Assembly (NCBI GenBank): GCA_026003075.1
Contig: BPGO01000002.1
Span: forward strand, 248,001-312,000
Length of the DNA stretch: 64,000 nucleotides
Direction: 5' to 3'
Source of the DNA: Fimbriimonadales bacterium
Lineage (GTDB): Bacteria > Armatimonadota > Fimbriimonadia > Fimbriimonadales > GBS-DC
Below are positions 39,410-46,518 of the stretch, in pieces. How positions within the stretch are numbered: the first letter of the stretch is position 1; each line of letters begins with the position of its first letter. The notes beneath the pieces are model-generated. The model searched no databases. It was given only the letters and a program-made list of their open reading frames with translations, and had not been told where the DNA came from. The position numbers and the translations under genes were made by a program.

Positions 39410-40753
39410 ATGCGCTATATTCCTCACACCGAGCAAGACATTCAGCAGATGCTGGAGGCGATTGGCGTCGCCTCGATACGCGAACTGTTTCAAGACATCC
39501 CCGACGACCTGTATATCGAGGGTGGTCTCCCTGTGCCGCCCGCGTTGGACGAGCATGCCCTGTTCAAGCGCATGAGCCAACTCGCTGCGAAAAACGCCGA
39601 CAGCACGCGCTACCTCAGCTTTCTGGGCGCAGGCGCGTATGACCACTTCATTCCGTCGGTGGTCGGAGCGATTATCAGTCGGGGCGAGTTTCTCAGCGCA
39701 TACACGCCCTACCAACCCGAAGCGAGCCAAGGCTTGCTGCAGAGTATCTTCGAATTCCAGACGATGGTCTGCGAACTCACAGGGATGGATGTGGCGAACG
39801 CCTCGATGTACGACGCCTCCACCGCGCTTGCCGAGTCCGCGCTGATGGCGTGCAACATCACGGGGCGCTCCAAAGTGCTGGCGTCGCAGGGCGTGCATCC
39901 GCACTATCGCCAGGTGCTGCGCACTTACCTGTGGACGAATAGCCGCCAACTGGTGGAAATCCCCACGCGCGACGGGATTACCGATATCGACGCGCTTGCC
40001 GCCGCGTTGGACGACGAAACCGCCTGCGCGATTGTGCAGTATCCCAACTTCTTCGGCTTGATCGAGCCGCTTGCCCCTGTAGCCGAATCGGTGCATCGGG
40101 TGGGCGCACTCGCGATTGCGTGCGTCGACCCGATTGCGCTGGGCGTACTGAAACCGCCCGGCGACTACAACTTCGATATCGTGGTCGGCGAGGGGCAAGG
40201 GCTGGGCAACGCGATGGGTTTCGGCGGCCCGATGCTGGGGCTGTTCGCCTGCAGGCAGGAACACCTACGACGCATTCCGGGACGCATCGTGGGGCAAACC
40301 ACCGACGCCGAGGGCAGACGCGGCTTCGTGATGACCCTGCGCACCCGCGAGCAGGACATCCGCCGCGAGAAAGCCACCTCCAACATCTGCACGAACGAAG
40401 CGCTGTGCGCCTTAGCCAGCACGGTGTTTCTGGCGTCGCTAGGCAAGCAAGGCTTCCGCGAACTCTCCGAGACCTGCACCCAAAAAGCCCACTACGCAGC
40501 GCAACTGCTCACGCAGATCCCAGGCGTGCGCCTAAAGTACCCGAACACGCCCTTCTTCAAGGAGTTCGTGCTGGAGTTGCCGCGCCCTGCGCATGAGGTC
40601 TGCGAAGCGTTGCTGCACCAAAACATTATCGCAGGCTTGCCACTCGGCGAGTACGATGCCAGTATGCAGAACGACCTGCTGGTGTGCGTCACGGAGACCC
40701 GCACGCGCGAGGAGATTGAAACTTTCGCGACGGCGTTGCGCTCGGTGGTATAA
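39410..40753 (+). CDS. gcvPA: Glycine dehydrogenase (decarboxylating) subunit 1
   Basis: First subunit of the split P-protein, 447 residues, forming the decarboxylase with GcvPB. Typical stretches: RYIPHTEQDIQQMLEAIGV at the N-terminus, FLGAGAYDHFIPSVV, TPYQPEASQGLLQSIFEFQTM, and GGPMLGLFACRQEHLRRIPGRIVG. The PLP lysine is carried by GcvPB, as usual for the split form. It is co-transcribed with gcvH and followed by a convergent gene after 14 nt. Confidence 0.96.
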   Translation: MRYIPHTEQDIQQMLEAIGVASIRELFQDIPDDLYIEGGLPVPPALDEHALFKRMSQLAAKNADSTRYLSFLGAGAYDHFIPSVVGAIISRGEFLSAYTPYQPEASQGLLQSIFEFQTMVCELTGMDVANASMYDASTALAESALMACNITGRSKVLASQGVHPHYRQVLRTYLWTNSRQLVEIPTRDGITDIDALAAALDDETACAIVQYPNFFGLIEPLAPVAESVHRVGALAIACVDPIALGVLKPPGDYNFDIVVGEGQGLGNAMGFGGPMLGLFACRQEHLRRIPGRIVGQTTDAEGRRGFVMTLRTREQDIRREKATSNICTNEALCALASTVFLASLGKQGFRELSETCTQKAHYAAQLLTQIPGVRLKYPNTPFFKEFVLELPRPAHEVCEALLHQNIIAGLPLGEYDASMQNDLLVCVTETRTREEIETFATALRSVV

Positions 40754-40767
40754 AGCCCTACACTCGG

Positions 40768-41397
40768 CTACTCCTCAAATCGGAACGGCGCGCCTAACAT
40801 CCGCTGCCACTGAGCGCGCTGCTGCGCGGTCAAGACCGCCAGAATCTGCTGGTTCACCTTCTCGCGCAGCTGCTGCTCCTGAAACTTTCGTTCGTGTTTG
40901 CGTATCCCTCTGAGGCTATATTCTGCCTCCCGCGCTGCGGCGGCTGCGATTTCGCGGATGCGACTCTGCTGCGCTGCGCTCAAACCGACACGGCGTGCGA
41001 TCTCGGGGTTCACAAGACTTATCGCTCCGTTCCATTGAAGCTCCAGCTGGAACAGGCGAGCGCGTTGCTGCGCCGTCAGCGCCTGACGCTCGTCATACCG
41101 ACGCGCCAGCTCACGCTTGCGCTGCTCATACGCCTCCCACGGCAACCGCAACTCGCGCAAACGACGCTCCTCATCCTTGCGTTGCTCGTGTATCTGATCA
41201 ATCCGATACATCTGTTCTGAGGTGATTCCCAGCTCTTGACGCACATCCCAACGCTTGAGAAACTTATGCCCGGTGGGACGCATCAGCGGTTTGAACTCGT
41301 GATGATACTCGTCGGGTACCCAGCCGCGTTGGGAATAGCTCCATAACCAAACAAGCCCAAGCGCCGCCAAAGCGGCCCCTCTGATTAAGTGTCTCAT
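40768..41397 (-). CDS. Spy/CpxP-like helical protein with N-terminal anchor
   Basis: A 209-residue protein. Start ATG 41397 gives one hydrophobic N-terminal helix (LIRGAALAALGLVWLWSYS), so it is exported or anchored. The rest is strongly helical with Gln/Arg/Glu-rich repeats: LGITSEQMYRIDQIHEQRKDEERRL, LTAQQRARLFQLELQ, LSAAQQSRIREIAA and LTAQQRAQWQRML. The L-(T/S)-x-x-Q pattern is that of LTXXQ/Spy-type periplasmic chaperones and zinc-resistance proteins. Function unproven. Confidence 0.65.
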   Translation of the reverse strand: MRHLIRGAALAALGLVWLWSYSQRGWVPDEYHHEFKPLMRPTGHKFLKRWDVRQELGITSEQMYRIDQIHEQRKDEERRLRELRLPWEAYEQRKRELARRYDERQALTAQQRARLFQLELQWNGAISLVNPEIARRVGLSAAQQSRIREIAAAAAREAEYSLRGIRKHERKFQEQQLREKVNQQILAVLTAQQRAQWQRMLGAPFRFEE

Positions 41398-41461
41398 AAT
41401 TATATCTACGCGCGGGGGGTGTTCGAGTTCCCACTCTGCATAACCTCTACCTAATGCGCCC

Positions 41462-41512
41462 GCGGAGATGCGTCCTGTGGGTGTGGGCTTACCGAGCAAT
41501 TCGTGCGCCTAA
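41462..41512 (+). pseudogene. 3' remnant of a second copy of the 337-residue secreted protein gene
   Basis: Translates to AEMRPVGVGLPSNSCA then stop, against ADMRPVGVGLLSE at the end of the gene at 42524-43537. DNA similarity runs over about 45 nt and ends just past the stop. Only the tail is left, and the region upstream is not recognisable. It suggests that a tandem duplication of this module was later eroded. Confidence 0.6.
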
Positions 41513-41540
41513 GCCCATGACAACAGCGACAAAATTGAGG

Positions 41541-41546
41541 TATAGT
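41541..41546 (+). promoter_or_regulatory. -10 box of the first sigma gene
   Basis: TATAGT in GAGGTATAGTTGTG, 26 nt before GTG 41573. Confidence 0.4.
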
Positions 41547-41572
41547 TGTGTTATTGCTTGGGGAGGCAAACA

Positions 41573-42169
41573 GTGGCAACGACGCCTCATCAGTGGTGGC
41601 AGTATGTACAAGGGCTCTGCCTTCGTGCCGGGCTGACAGAGGACGACGCGAACGACTGCGTGTGGGCGGTTCTGGCACGCTACCAGCAGCGACGCGGCAG
41701 CTATCCGTGGGAAGAGCCGTCGCCTGACCTGCGCTTATTAGGGCAGCTCACGCGCAACATCGTTGCCGAATCGTGTCGCGCAAACCAGCGTCGCCATCAA
41801 AACGAGCAGAGCTACTGTGCGTTCGTCGCTGCCATCCACGCAGCGACGCCATCGCCCTATGAACACGCGAGCGCTCAAGTGGATTACGAGCGTTTCTTGG
41901 AGTTCTTGCCCTCTTACCTTCAGCGAACGCTTCTACTGCTCATGGATGGTTATACTCCCGACGAGATTGCCCAGCGGCTGCAAGTGGTTGTTGGTACGGT
42001 GTACGCCTATCGTCAGCAGTTGCGGGAGAAGTTTGTGGAGTTTTACGGCTATGACCCTAGAATTTCGGGGTCTTGCGTCGTTAATTATAGTGGGAACGCC
42101 GCAAGGCGTTCTCAATCTGACACTCAGGAGGTAGCTGATGATGCAACATCTCAAAGTGGCAATAGGTAG
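41573..42169 (+). CDS. ECF-like RNA polymerase sigma factor (module A)
   Basis: A 198-residue protein with sigma region 2 (WWQYVQGLCLRAGLTEDDANDCVWAVLARYQ... LRLLGQLTRNIVAESCRANQRR) and region 4 helix-turn-helix (LPSYLQRTLLLLMDGYTPDEIAQRLQVVVGTVYAYRQQLREKF). I chose GTG 41573 because GGGGAGG lies upstream; an ATG at 41546 has no SD. The last 30 residues (VVNYSGNAARRSQSDTQEV...) are encoded by the repeated leader DNA of the next gene, and the 3' end overlaps that gene by 32 nt. No anti-sigma factor is recognised. It probably drives its own module. Confidence 0.8.
   Translation: MATTPHQWWQYVQGLCLRAGLTEDDANDCVWAVLARYQQRRGSYPWEEPSPDLRLLGQLTRNIVAESCRANQRRHQNEQSYCAFVAAIHAATPSPYEHASAQVDYERFLEFLPSYLQRTLLLLMDGYTPDEIAQRLQVVVGTVYAYRQQLREKFVEFYGYDPRISGSCVVNYSGNAARRSQSDTQEVADDATSQSGNR
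42076..42137 (+). promoter_or_regulatory. Repeated leader element, copy 1
   Basis: First of three copies of a leader ending ...CACTCAGGAGG before an ATG-ATG start. It holds CGTCGTTAATTATAGT (a possible -10, TATAGT at 42086-42091) and an inverted repeat GGGAACGCC-GCAA-GGCGTTCTC (42092-42113), either an RNA hairpin with a GNRA loop or a DNA operator. It lies inside the sigma gene. Confidence 0.75.
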
Positions 42170-42509
42170 AGTGGTGATGCGATGCGCTACGCTCGCGTTA
42201 TTTTCGCTTGTAGGTTTAGGGATGATTCAAAATTATGCCCATGCAACAGGTTGTCCAACGCCCGAAACGCGCGCTTGTCCAGCAGGCTGTTCGCGAGGGG
42301 AGAAGATACCGCCCTTCCAGGTGTGCAAACAAGGCAATGGGGTTTGCTGTGTATACTGGATAATACGCTACAGATGTCGCGGTGATGGGAGTGATTGTAC
42401 GCGACACTACGAACAACGTTGGGTATTCGCCTACAGAAAGGAAGGTCAATGTGGTAGAGATTGCCTTCTACCTACACCCACTCCTGTTTTGCCTACACCT
42501 AATCCATAG
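42138..42509 (+). CDS. Small secreted cysteine-rich protein (module A, first)
   Basis: A 123-residue protein starting ATG-ATG after CAGGAGG. The N-terminal signal peptide (VVMRCATLALFSLVGLGMIQNYAHA) is followed by a mature region of about 87 residues with 10 cysteines (GCPTPETRACPAGCS... CKQGNGVCCVYW... CRGDGSDC... CGRDC) and a Pro/Thr tail (PTPTPVLPTPNP). The even number of cysteines suggests disulfide bonding outside the cytoplasm. I recognise no family. Unlike the other two copies it shares only the leader DNA and start, not the signal peptide, and it has no poly-G tract. Confidence 0.7.
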   Translation: MMQHLKVAIGRVVMRCATLALFSLVGLGMIQNYAHATGCPTPETRACPAGCSRGEKIPPFQVCKQGNGVCCVYWIIRYRCRGDGSDCTRHYEQRWVFAYRKEGQCGRDCLLPTPTPVLPTPNP

Positions 42510-42523
42510 TAGGAGGGATGAAG

Positions 42524-43537
42524 ATGCGCTGTTGGGTTGGATGGCTCTGCGTTTTGGTGAGCGTGACCTTCGCAGTCGCACAGGAGCCTACCCCCGCTCC
42601 TACCCCTCTGGTGGTAGTGTGCTGTCAAGCGGAGCTGGATCGCGCCGAGCGCCTCAGACATGCTGCGGAACAAGGGGCGACCCTTGCATCGTTGAAAGCC
42701 CTCGCAACCGAGGAAGGATTCGAACTCGTGGAACACGACGCGCACCACTACGCTCTGAGCCGAACGCTACTCACCTTCCCTGCGACCGTCGATGCGAGCC
42801 TGTTGGAATGTCTGATGCGAGCGGGCGGTAGCCTCGCCGGAACCGACTGCAGCAGCGCGAAGCGGTTCGTGGCGCAGAACCTGAAGCAACTCACCATCGT
42901 TCCCGAACTGGCGCAATCGGTTACCCAAGAAGTCGGACTGCCCCTCGAAGAGTGGCTGGAACACGCCGAGTGGAGCCTTCAACTCGCAGGTAAACTCACT
43001 GCCTCCAGAAACAACCAAACTACGACCTTTGTAGGGGACTGTGTCTACCTGTCGGCAGGCACCGATACACCTCAAGAAAAGCGTGCTCCAGAAAGTGCGC
43101 CTACCGCAACCCTTCCCCTAACACCTTGCAACGATTACCACTTTTTGTACACGAGCGCGATTCCGCTTTCCCAGCGCACAGACCGAGCGCGCGACGCGCT
43201 TAGCCTTATAAAGCAGCGAGAATCGCAGGCGCAACGACGGCTGAGCCAACTCTTTGCCCAACTCCAGAGCCACTATCGCGCCGAACTGGCAGGGCGAACG
43301 CTTCCGTTCCGCGACATACCCCCCGAAATTCAGCAGCACCTCGTGGAATCTGCTCTCGGCTTTGACGAAACCGGCGACGCTTCGGCAGTGGCGCAAGGAA
43401 CTTACACCTTCTTCGTGACCCCTGAAGTGACGATTCGATTCGCCTACGGGGGCAAGAGTTGGCTGGTACATGTATATCTACTTCCCAATATGTCGGCAGA
43501 TATGCGTCCTGTGGGGGTGGGCTTACTGAGCGAGTAG
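42524..43537 (+). CDS. Secreted protein, family unknown (module A)
   Basis: A 337-residue exported protein. ATG 42524 is 7 nt after GGAGG; ATG 42518 is too close. The signal peptide is MRCWVGWLCVLVSVTFAVAQ. A Pro/Thr spacer (EPTPAPTP) is followed by several cysteines (VVVCCQAEL, LLECL, GTDCSS, VGDCVY, LTPCND) and a helical C-terminal half ending in a small beta-rich region (YTFFVTPEVTIRFAYGGKSWLVHVYLL). A remnant of a second copy lies at 41462-41512. It has no counterpart in module B. Confidence 0.65.
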   Translation: MRCWVGWLCVLVSVTFAVAQEPTPAPTPLVVVCCQAELDRAERLRHAAEQGATLASLKALATEEGFELVEHDAHHYALSRTLLTFPATVDASLLECLMRAGGSLAGTDCSSAKRFVAQNLKQLTIVPELAQSVTQEVGLPLEEWLEHAEWSLQLAGKLTASRNNQTTTFVGDCVYLSAGTDTPQEKRAPESAPTATLPLTPCNDYHFLYTSAIPLSQRTDRARDALSLIKQRESQAQRRLSQLFAQLQSHYRAELAGRTLPFRDIPPEIQQHLVESALGFDETGDASAVAQGTYTFFVTPEVTIRFAYGGKSWLVHVYLLPNMSADMRPVGVGLLSE

Positions 43538-43576
43538 TGTGCATTAGCCGGCTTCCATTCCTAAAAACGGCGGTTT

Positions 43577-43639
43577 GCGTGTTAATTAATAGTGGGAATG
43601 CCGCAAGGCGTTCTCAATCTGACACTCAGGAGGTTTCTG
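43577..43639 (+). promoter_or_regulatory. Repeated leader element, copy 2
   Basis: GCGTGTTAATTAATAGT followed by GGGAATGCC-GCAA-GGCGTTCTC (43594-43615), where the T keeps a G-U pair with the right arm, and then ACTCAGGAGG. Relative to copies 1 and 3, one base of CGTC is missing. From 43602 onward it is identical to copy 3. Confidence 0.75.
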
Positions 43640-44188
43640 ATGATGCACCGACGGCAGAAGTTCTTGGGTTTGACGGCGCTATCGTTAGCGATAGCGAACT
43701 TAGTGGCGATGCCCCACACCTTGGCGGCGCTGAACGAACTGCGGGGGGGGGGGGGGGCAAGTGTCCCTGCGATGAGTAATAGCGGCGGTTGTGGGTGTTC
43801 TAACAAGCCTCATATGATGACTGAAGAGCAAGTGAAACAAATCTTAAAGCAAAGGCTCGTGCTTACACAACGAAATCCGCAACCTGTGCAACCTGTGCCA
43901 ATGCCACTACCTAAATGCCCCGATGAATTTTGCTTCAGAGACGGTCCTGTAATCAAATATGGCTGTAAACGCATGGATTGCAAGGACAGTAATGGGCACG
44001 AACACAGGAACACAAAGCATTGGCGTCTAAAGTACATTTGGCGCTGCGATGTTACTGAATATGTATGGTGTTCCGACTGGAACCCGATTCCAGGCGATTG
44101 TTGCCCCAGTCAAAATCTTCCTGCCTGTAACGGAAACGTAGGTCAAATACTATGCGATTGGATAGGTAGAGGTCCTTCGTTTCCATAA
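43640..44188 (+). CDS. Secreted cysteine-rich protein with in-frame poly-G tract (module A, second)
   Basis: A 182-residue protein in the ON frame. The signal peptide (FLGLTALSLAIANLVAMPHTLA) is followed by ALNELR, four Gly from a run of 15 G (43743-43757), SVPAMSNSGGCGCS and a unique body. The mature part has 12 cysteines. The pattern C-x7-C-x2-W-x6-CC-x7-C near the end recurs in the module B protein. The start up to GGCGC is the same as in the copy at 46388; the bodies diverge sharply after that. Family unknown. Confidence 0.75.
   Translation: MMHRRQKFLGLTALSLAIANLVAMPHTLAALNELRGGGGASVPAMSNSGGCGCSNKPHMMTEEQVKQILKQRLVLTQRNPQPVQPVPMPLPKCPDEFCFRDGPVIKYGCKRMDCKDSNGHEHRNTKHWRLKYIWRCDVTEYVWCSDWNPIPGDCCPSQNLPACNGNVGQILCDWIGRGPSFP
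43743..43757 (+). repeat. Poly-G tract, 15 G
   Basis: Fifteen consecutive G just after the predicted signal peptide. This length keeps the downstream frame open. Such tracts are prone to slippage. Confidence 0.9.
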
Positions 44189-44207
44189 TGATGAACTTAT
44201 TTTAGAA

Positions 44208-44238
44208 TGCCCTCTCTGCTGCTCTTGCAGGGAGGGCA
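44208..44238 (+). terminator. Hairpin between the cysteine-rich and membrane genes (module A)
   Basis: TGCCCTCTCTGC and GCAGGGAGGGCA form a 12-bp stem with one wobble and a 7-nt loop. There is no T-tract, so it is a partial terminator, attenuator or mRNA-end stabiliser. Module B has a hairpin at the same place. Confidence 0.55.
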
Positions 44239-44257
44239 CTCTGAATGGGAGAGAGAC

Positions 44258-44803
44258 ATGGGACGACAACAACAGCAGTCTCCTGCGTTGGAACTGACAC
44301 TCGTAGCCCTGCTGGGGGGTGTAGCCACCTATGCTCTTACCCAGTTGAGCGTGTCAATGTGGAGAGGACTGTATACGCTGGTTCGTGACGATGGACTTGA
44401 AGGTGCGTGGCGAGATTTTATTTCGCACCTCACGAGGTTGCTAACGCTGTCTTCGACAGACATTTTCTGTGGAGCAGCGGGTGTGATTACAGCGCTAATG
44501 AGTTATAAATTCTCCCATACTCTCCATTACAAAACGATTCGCATTTTCTGGATTTGCATCGCGAGTCTCATCTATATCACTCCCAGAATCTTAGCAATTC
44601 TCAGTCTCCCAAAGCATCTCGCCAACGAGCCGCCCAGTGTTGTGTCGTCTTTAATGGAGCTGAACATCTACCACTTATTCGCCACCCTGATTTCCTTTGT
44701 GTTTTCGTTATTGCTAATTGATTGGTGGTTTAGAAAGGGCTTTCGGCGGTGGATGAGCAGTGATCCCAGCATCTCTACTCATCAATCAGGAGGTAAGCAA
44801 TGA
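44258..44803 (+). CDS. Small multi-TM membrane protein (module A)
   Basis: A 181-residue protein with about four TM helices. ATG 44258 follows GGGAGAGAGAC. The start (MGRQQQQSPALELTLVALLGGVATYAL) parallels that of the module B protein (MG...LLVALLGIVAVGIL), and both sit between a cysteine-rich protein gene and a prepilin-like gene. No motif reveals function; a role in export or anchoring is a guess. The prepilin-like gene starts 1 nt after its stop. Confidence 0.65.
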   Translation: MGRQQQQSPALELTLVALLGGVATYALTQLSVSMWRGLYTLVRDDGLEGAWRDFISHLTRLLTLSSTDIFCGAAGVITALMSYKFSHTLHYKTIRIFWICIASLIYITPRILAILSLPKHLANEPPSVVSSLMELNIYHLFATLISFVFSLLLIDWWFRKGFRRWMSSDPSISTHQSGGKQ

Positions 44804-44804
44804 A

Positions 44805-45467
44805 ATGAAACGAAACTCTGGTGTCTCACTGTTAGAGATATTGACTGTTCTGGTGATTATTGCGCTGCTAATAGCTCTTATCCTGCCTTTGATAAACACT
44901 TCCCGAGAACGCGCGCGTGTAACCCAGTGTTTTAGCAACATGCGTCAGCTGGCGGCAGCGCTGACTGCTTACCGCCAAGACTATGGAGAGTTTCCACCCT
45001 TTGTACAGTACGTCTTTCCGTATGCAAAGAGCCGTGAGGTATTCTTGTGTCCACGCGATTACCTGCGAGACTACGGAGGCGCAAACTGGTTCGGTGGCGG
45101 CAACACCTACGCCAATCGGCACGGTATCAAGCTTAGTTACTTTTACTTCGCTGACCCAGTAGGTAGATTCGAGCAACTGAGACACCTTTTACCAGAGCGT
45201 GACCCAAACCACGGACTTCTCGCTTGTCTGTTGCACGGGGACTGCAAACCGTATTGCCGTGGTACAACACCGCCTGCTGCTGTTGAGTTTTGTTGTGAAG
45301 GTCTCACACTGCGGGTGCGGTTAGATGGCTCAGTTCAACGAGCGAAAACTTATTTGCGTCCGTGTACTGACCCAGCTGATAATCAAGCAGGATATGTGCG
45401 TGACCGATGGAATCTATTTACAGATGTGCCCTGTCCGCCAGAGGTGTGCCGAAGAAACTGCCACTGA
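44805..45467 (+). CDS. Prepilin-like protein, cysteine-rich C-terminus (module A)
   Basis: A 220-residue type IV pilin/pseudopilin-like protein. ATG 44805 follows AGGAGGTAAGCAATGAA. A short basic leader (MKRNSGV) precedes the processing site and the hydrophobic helix SLLEILTVLVIIALLIALILPL, with Glu at mature position 5. CFSNMRQLAAALTAYRQDYGEFPP is the usual next segment. The rest aligns with the module B paralog (DPNHGLLACLLHGD, EGLTLRVRLDGSV, WNLFTDVPCPPEVCRR) and holds additional cysteines. It may be part of a secretion pseudopilus rather than a true pilus. Confidence 0.82.
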   Translation: MKRNSGVSLLEILTVLVIIALLIALILPLINTSRERARVTQCFSNMRQLAAALTAYRQDYGEFPPFVQYVFPYAKSREVFLCPRDYLRDYGGANWFGGGNTYANRHGIKLSYFYFADPVGRFEQLRHLLPERDPNHGLLACLLHGDCKPYCRGTTPPAAVEFCCEGLTLRVRLDGSVQRAKTYLRPCTDPADNQAGYVRDRWNLFTDVPCPPEVCRRNCH

Positions 45468-45490
45468 AACTTTGTCAATATGGAAGAGAT

Positions 45491-45726
45491 GAGGGTGTCC
45501 GAAAAATCTGAATACCCTCACCCCATGCTCCCTTTCCACTGCGTTTGCGTGGGGGCTGTCCTTACCCCACACATCTCCACCACGGCGTGGTCGCGGGGGG
45601 ATGCTCCTCCCTTGCCTCGCCGAACTCCCCACCTCCGTAAACGGAGAGGGGGTAGAGGGGTGAGCTGAGAACCCCTCTCTTGCCTGCACACGGGTGCGGG
45701 GTTCATGGGAATTTTCGAACACCCTC
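45491..45726. mobile_element. MITE related to the IS at 5.8 kb
   Basis: A 236-bp non-coding element bounded by GAGGGTGTCCGAAAAATC on the left and the complement of GAGGGTGTTCGAAAATTC on the right. These match the 18-bp ends of the IS at 5849-6874 with one and one mismatches. Inside are short palindromes (for example CTCCGT-AA-ACGGAG) and no gene. It sits in the intergenic stretch upstream of the second sigma gene. No target duplication is clear. Confidence 0.8.
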
Positions 45727-45828
45727 CAGCGGCACTGACACAGGGGGCGTGCAATTTCTCCTGCTGCACAGAGCTGCTTTTGCAGGAATCGCCCTCGGTG
45801 CGTCGTATTTAATCACAGGGGTCTGTCG

Positions 45829-46518
45829 ATGAAGACGGCGGAAGCGTATCTGACGCATCTGCAGCGCATCGCGCGGCGCTGGACTAACCACACCGCCGAT
45901 GCAGAAGACCTGGCGCACGAATGCCTCTACGCCTACCACCAACGATTCGGCGACTGGCCCTGGGAAAACAAGCCACTGCACGCATTGAGATGGTGTCGGT
46001 GCAAGCTGCGCGCGCTCGCCCAAGACCACGCCAAACGCTCTTATAGGCGACACGCCCAAGTATCGCTGGACGCCCCCGAATGCCCCCCTATAAAGGCGCC
46101 GCGGTGGGAGGCAGACCTCCTTGACAATCTGGCGATGGAACAGTTTGTCAGCTCGCTTCCGCTCTATCTTCAGCGCGTGGCACGGCTGTACGATGCGGGA
46201 CACAATTACAAGGAGATAGCACACTTGTTGGGGGTCTCAATCGGCACAGTACAGGGTTATGTGAAACGAATCGCCCGATTTGGGCGGGAATTCTTCGGCG
46301 TCGATGACCACAAAACGGCGGTTTGCGTCGTTAATTACAGTGGGAATGGCGCAAGGCGTTCTCAATCTGACACTCAGGAGGTTTCTGATGATGCACCGAC
46401 GGCAGAAGTTCTTGGGTTTGACGGCGCTATCGTTAGCGATAGCGAACTTAGTGGCGATGCCCCACACCTTGGCGGCGCTGAACGAACTGCGGGGGGGGGG
46501 CAAGTGTCCCTGCGATGA
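45829..46518 (+). CDS. ECF-like RNA polymerase sigma factor (module B)
   Basis: A 229-residue protein. Region 2 is KTAEAYLTHLQRIARRWTNHTADAEDLAHECLYAYHQRF... LRWCRCKLRALAQDHAKRSYRR; region 4 is LPLYLQRVARLYDAGHNYKEIAHLLGVSIGTVQGYVKRIARF. From VVNYSGNGARRSQSDTQEV onward, about 65 residues are encoded by the leader, signal-peptide and poly-G DNA of the downstream gene read in another frame, so this tail is probably not functional or depends on slippage. The start region (TGCGTCGTATTTAATCACAGG, 45799-45819) resembles the downstream leader promoter, suggesting autoregulation. Confidence 0.8.
   Translation: MKTAEAYLTHLQRIARRWTNHTADAEDLAHECLYAYHQRFGDWPWENKPLHALRWCRCKLRALAQDHAKRSYRRHAQVSLDAPECPPIKAPRWEADLLDNLAMEQFVSSLPLYLQRVARLYDAGHNYKEIAHLLGVSIGTVQGYVKRIARFGREFFGVDDHKTAVCVVNYSGNGARRSQSDTQEVSDDAPTAEVLGFDGAIVSDSELSGDAPHLGGAERTAGGGQVSLR
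46325..46387 (+). promoter_or_regulatory. Repeated leader element, copy 3
   Basis: GCGTCGTTAATTACAGT followed by GGGAATGGC-GCAA-GGCGTTCTC (46342-46363, one stem mismatch) and ACTCAGGAGG. It lies within the 3' part of the module B sigma gene. From 46350 to the poly-G tract (141 nt) it is identical to 43602-43742. Confidence 0.75.

Noticed and set aside
41414..41430. GGGGGGTGTTCGAGTTC, partly like the IS end
   Set aside because: Only about ten bases match and there is no partner end nearby.
43459..43779. ORF reading through leader copy 2 with the same residues as the sigma tails
   Set aside because: It has no sigma domains and begins inside the preceding gene. It exists only because the shared leader DNA happens to be open in that frame.
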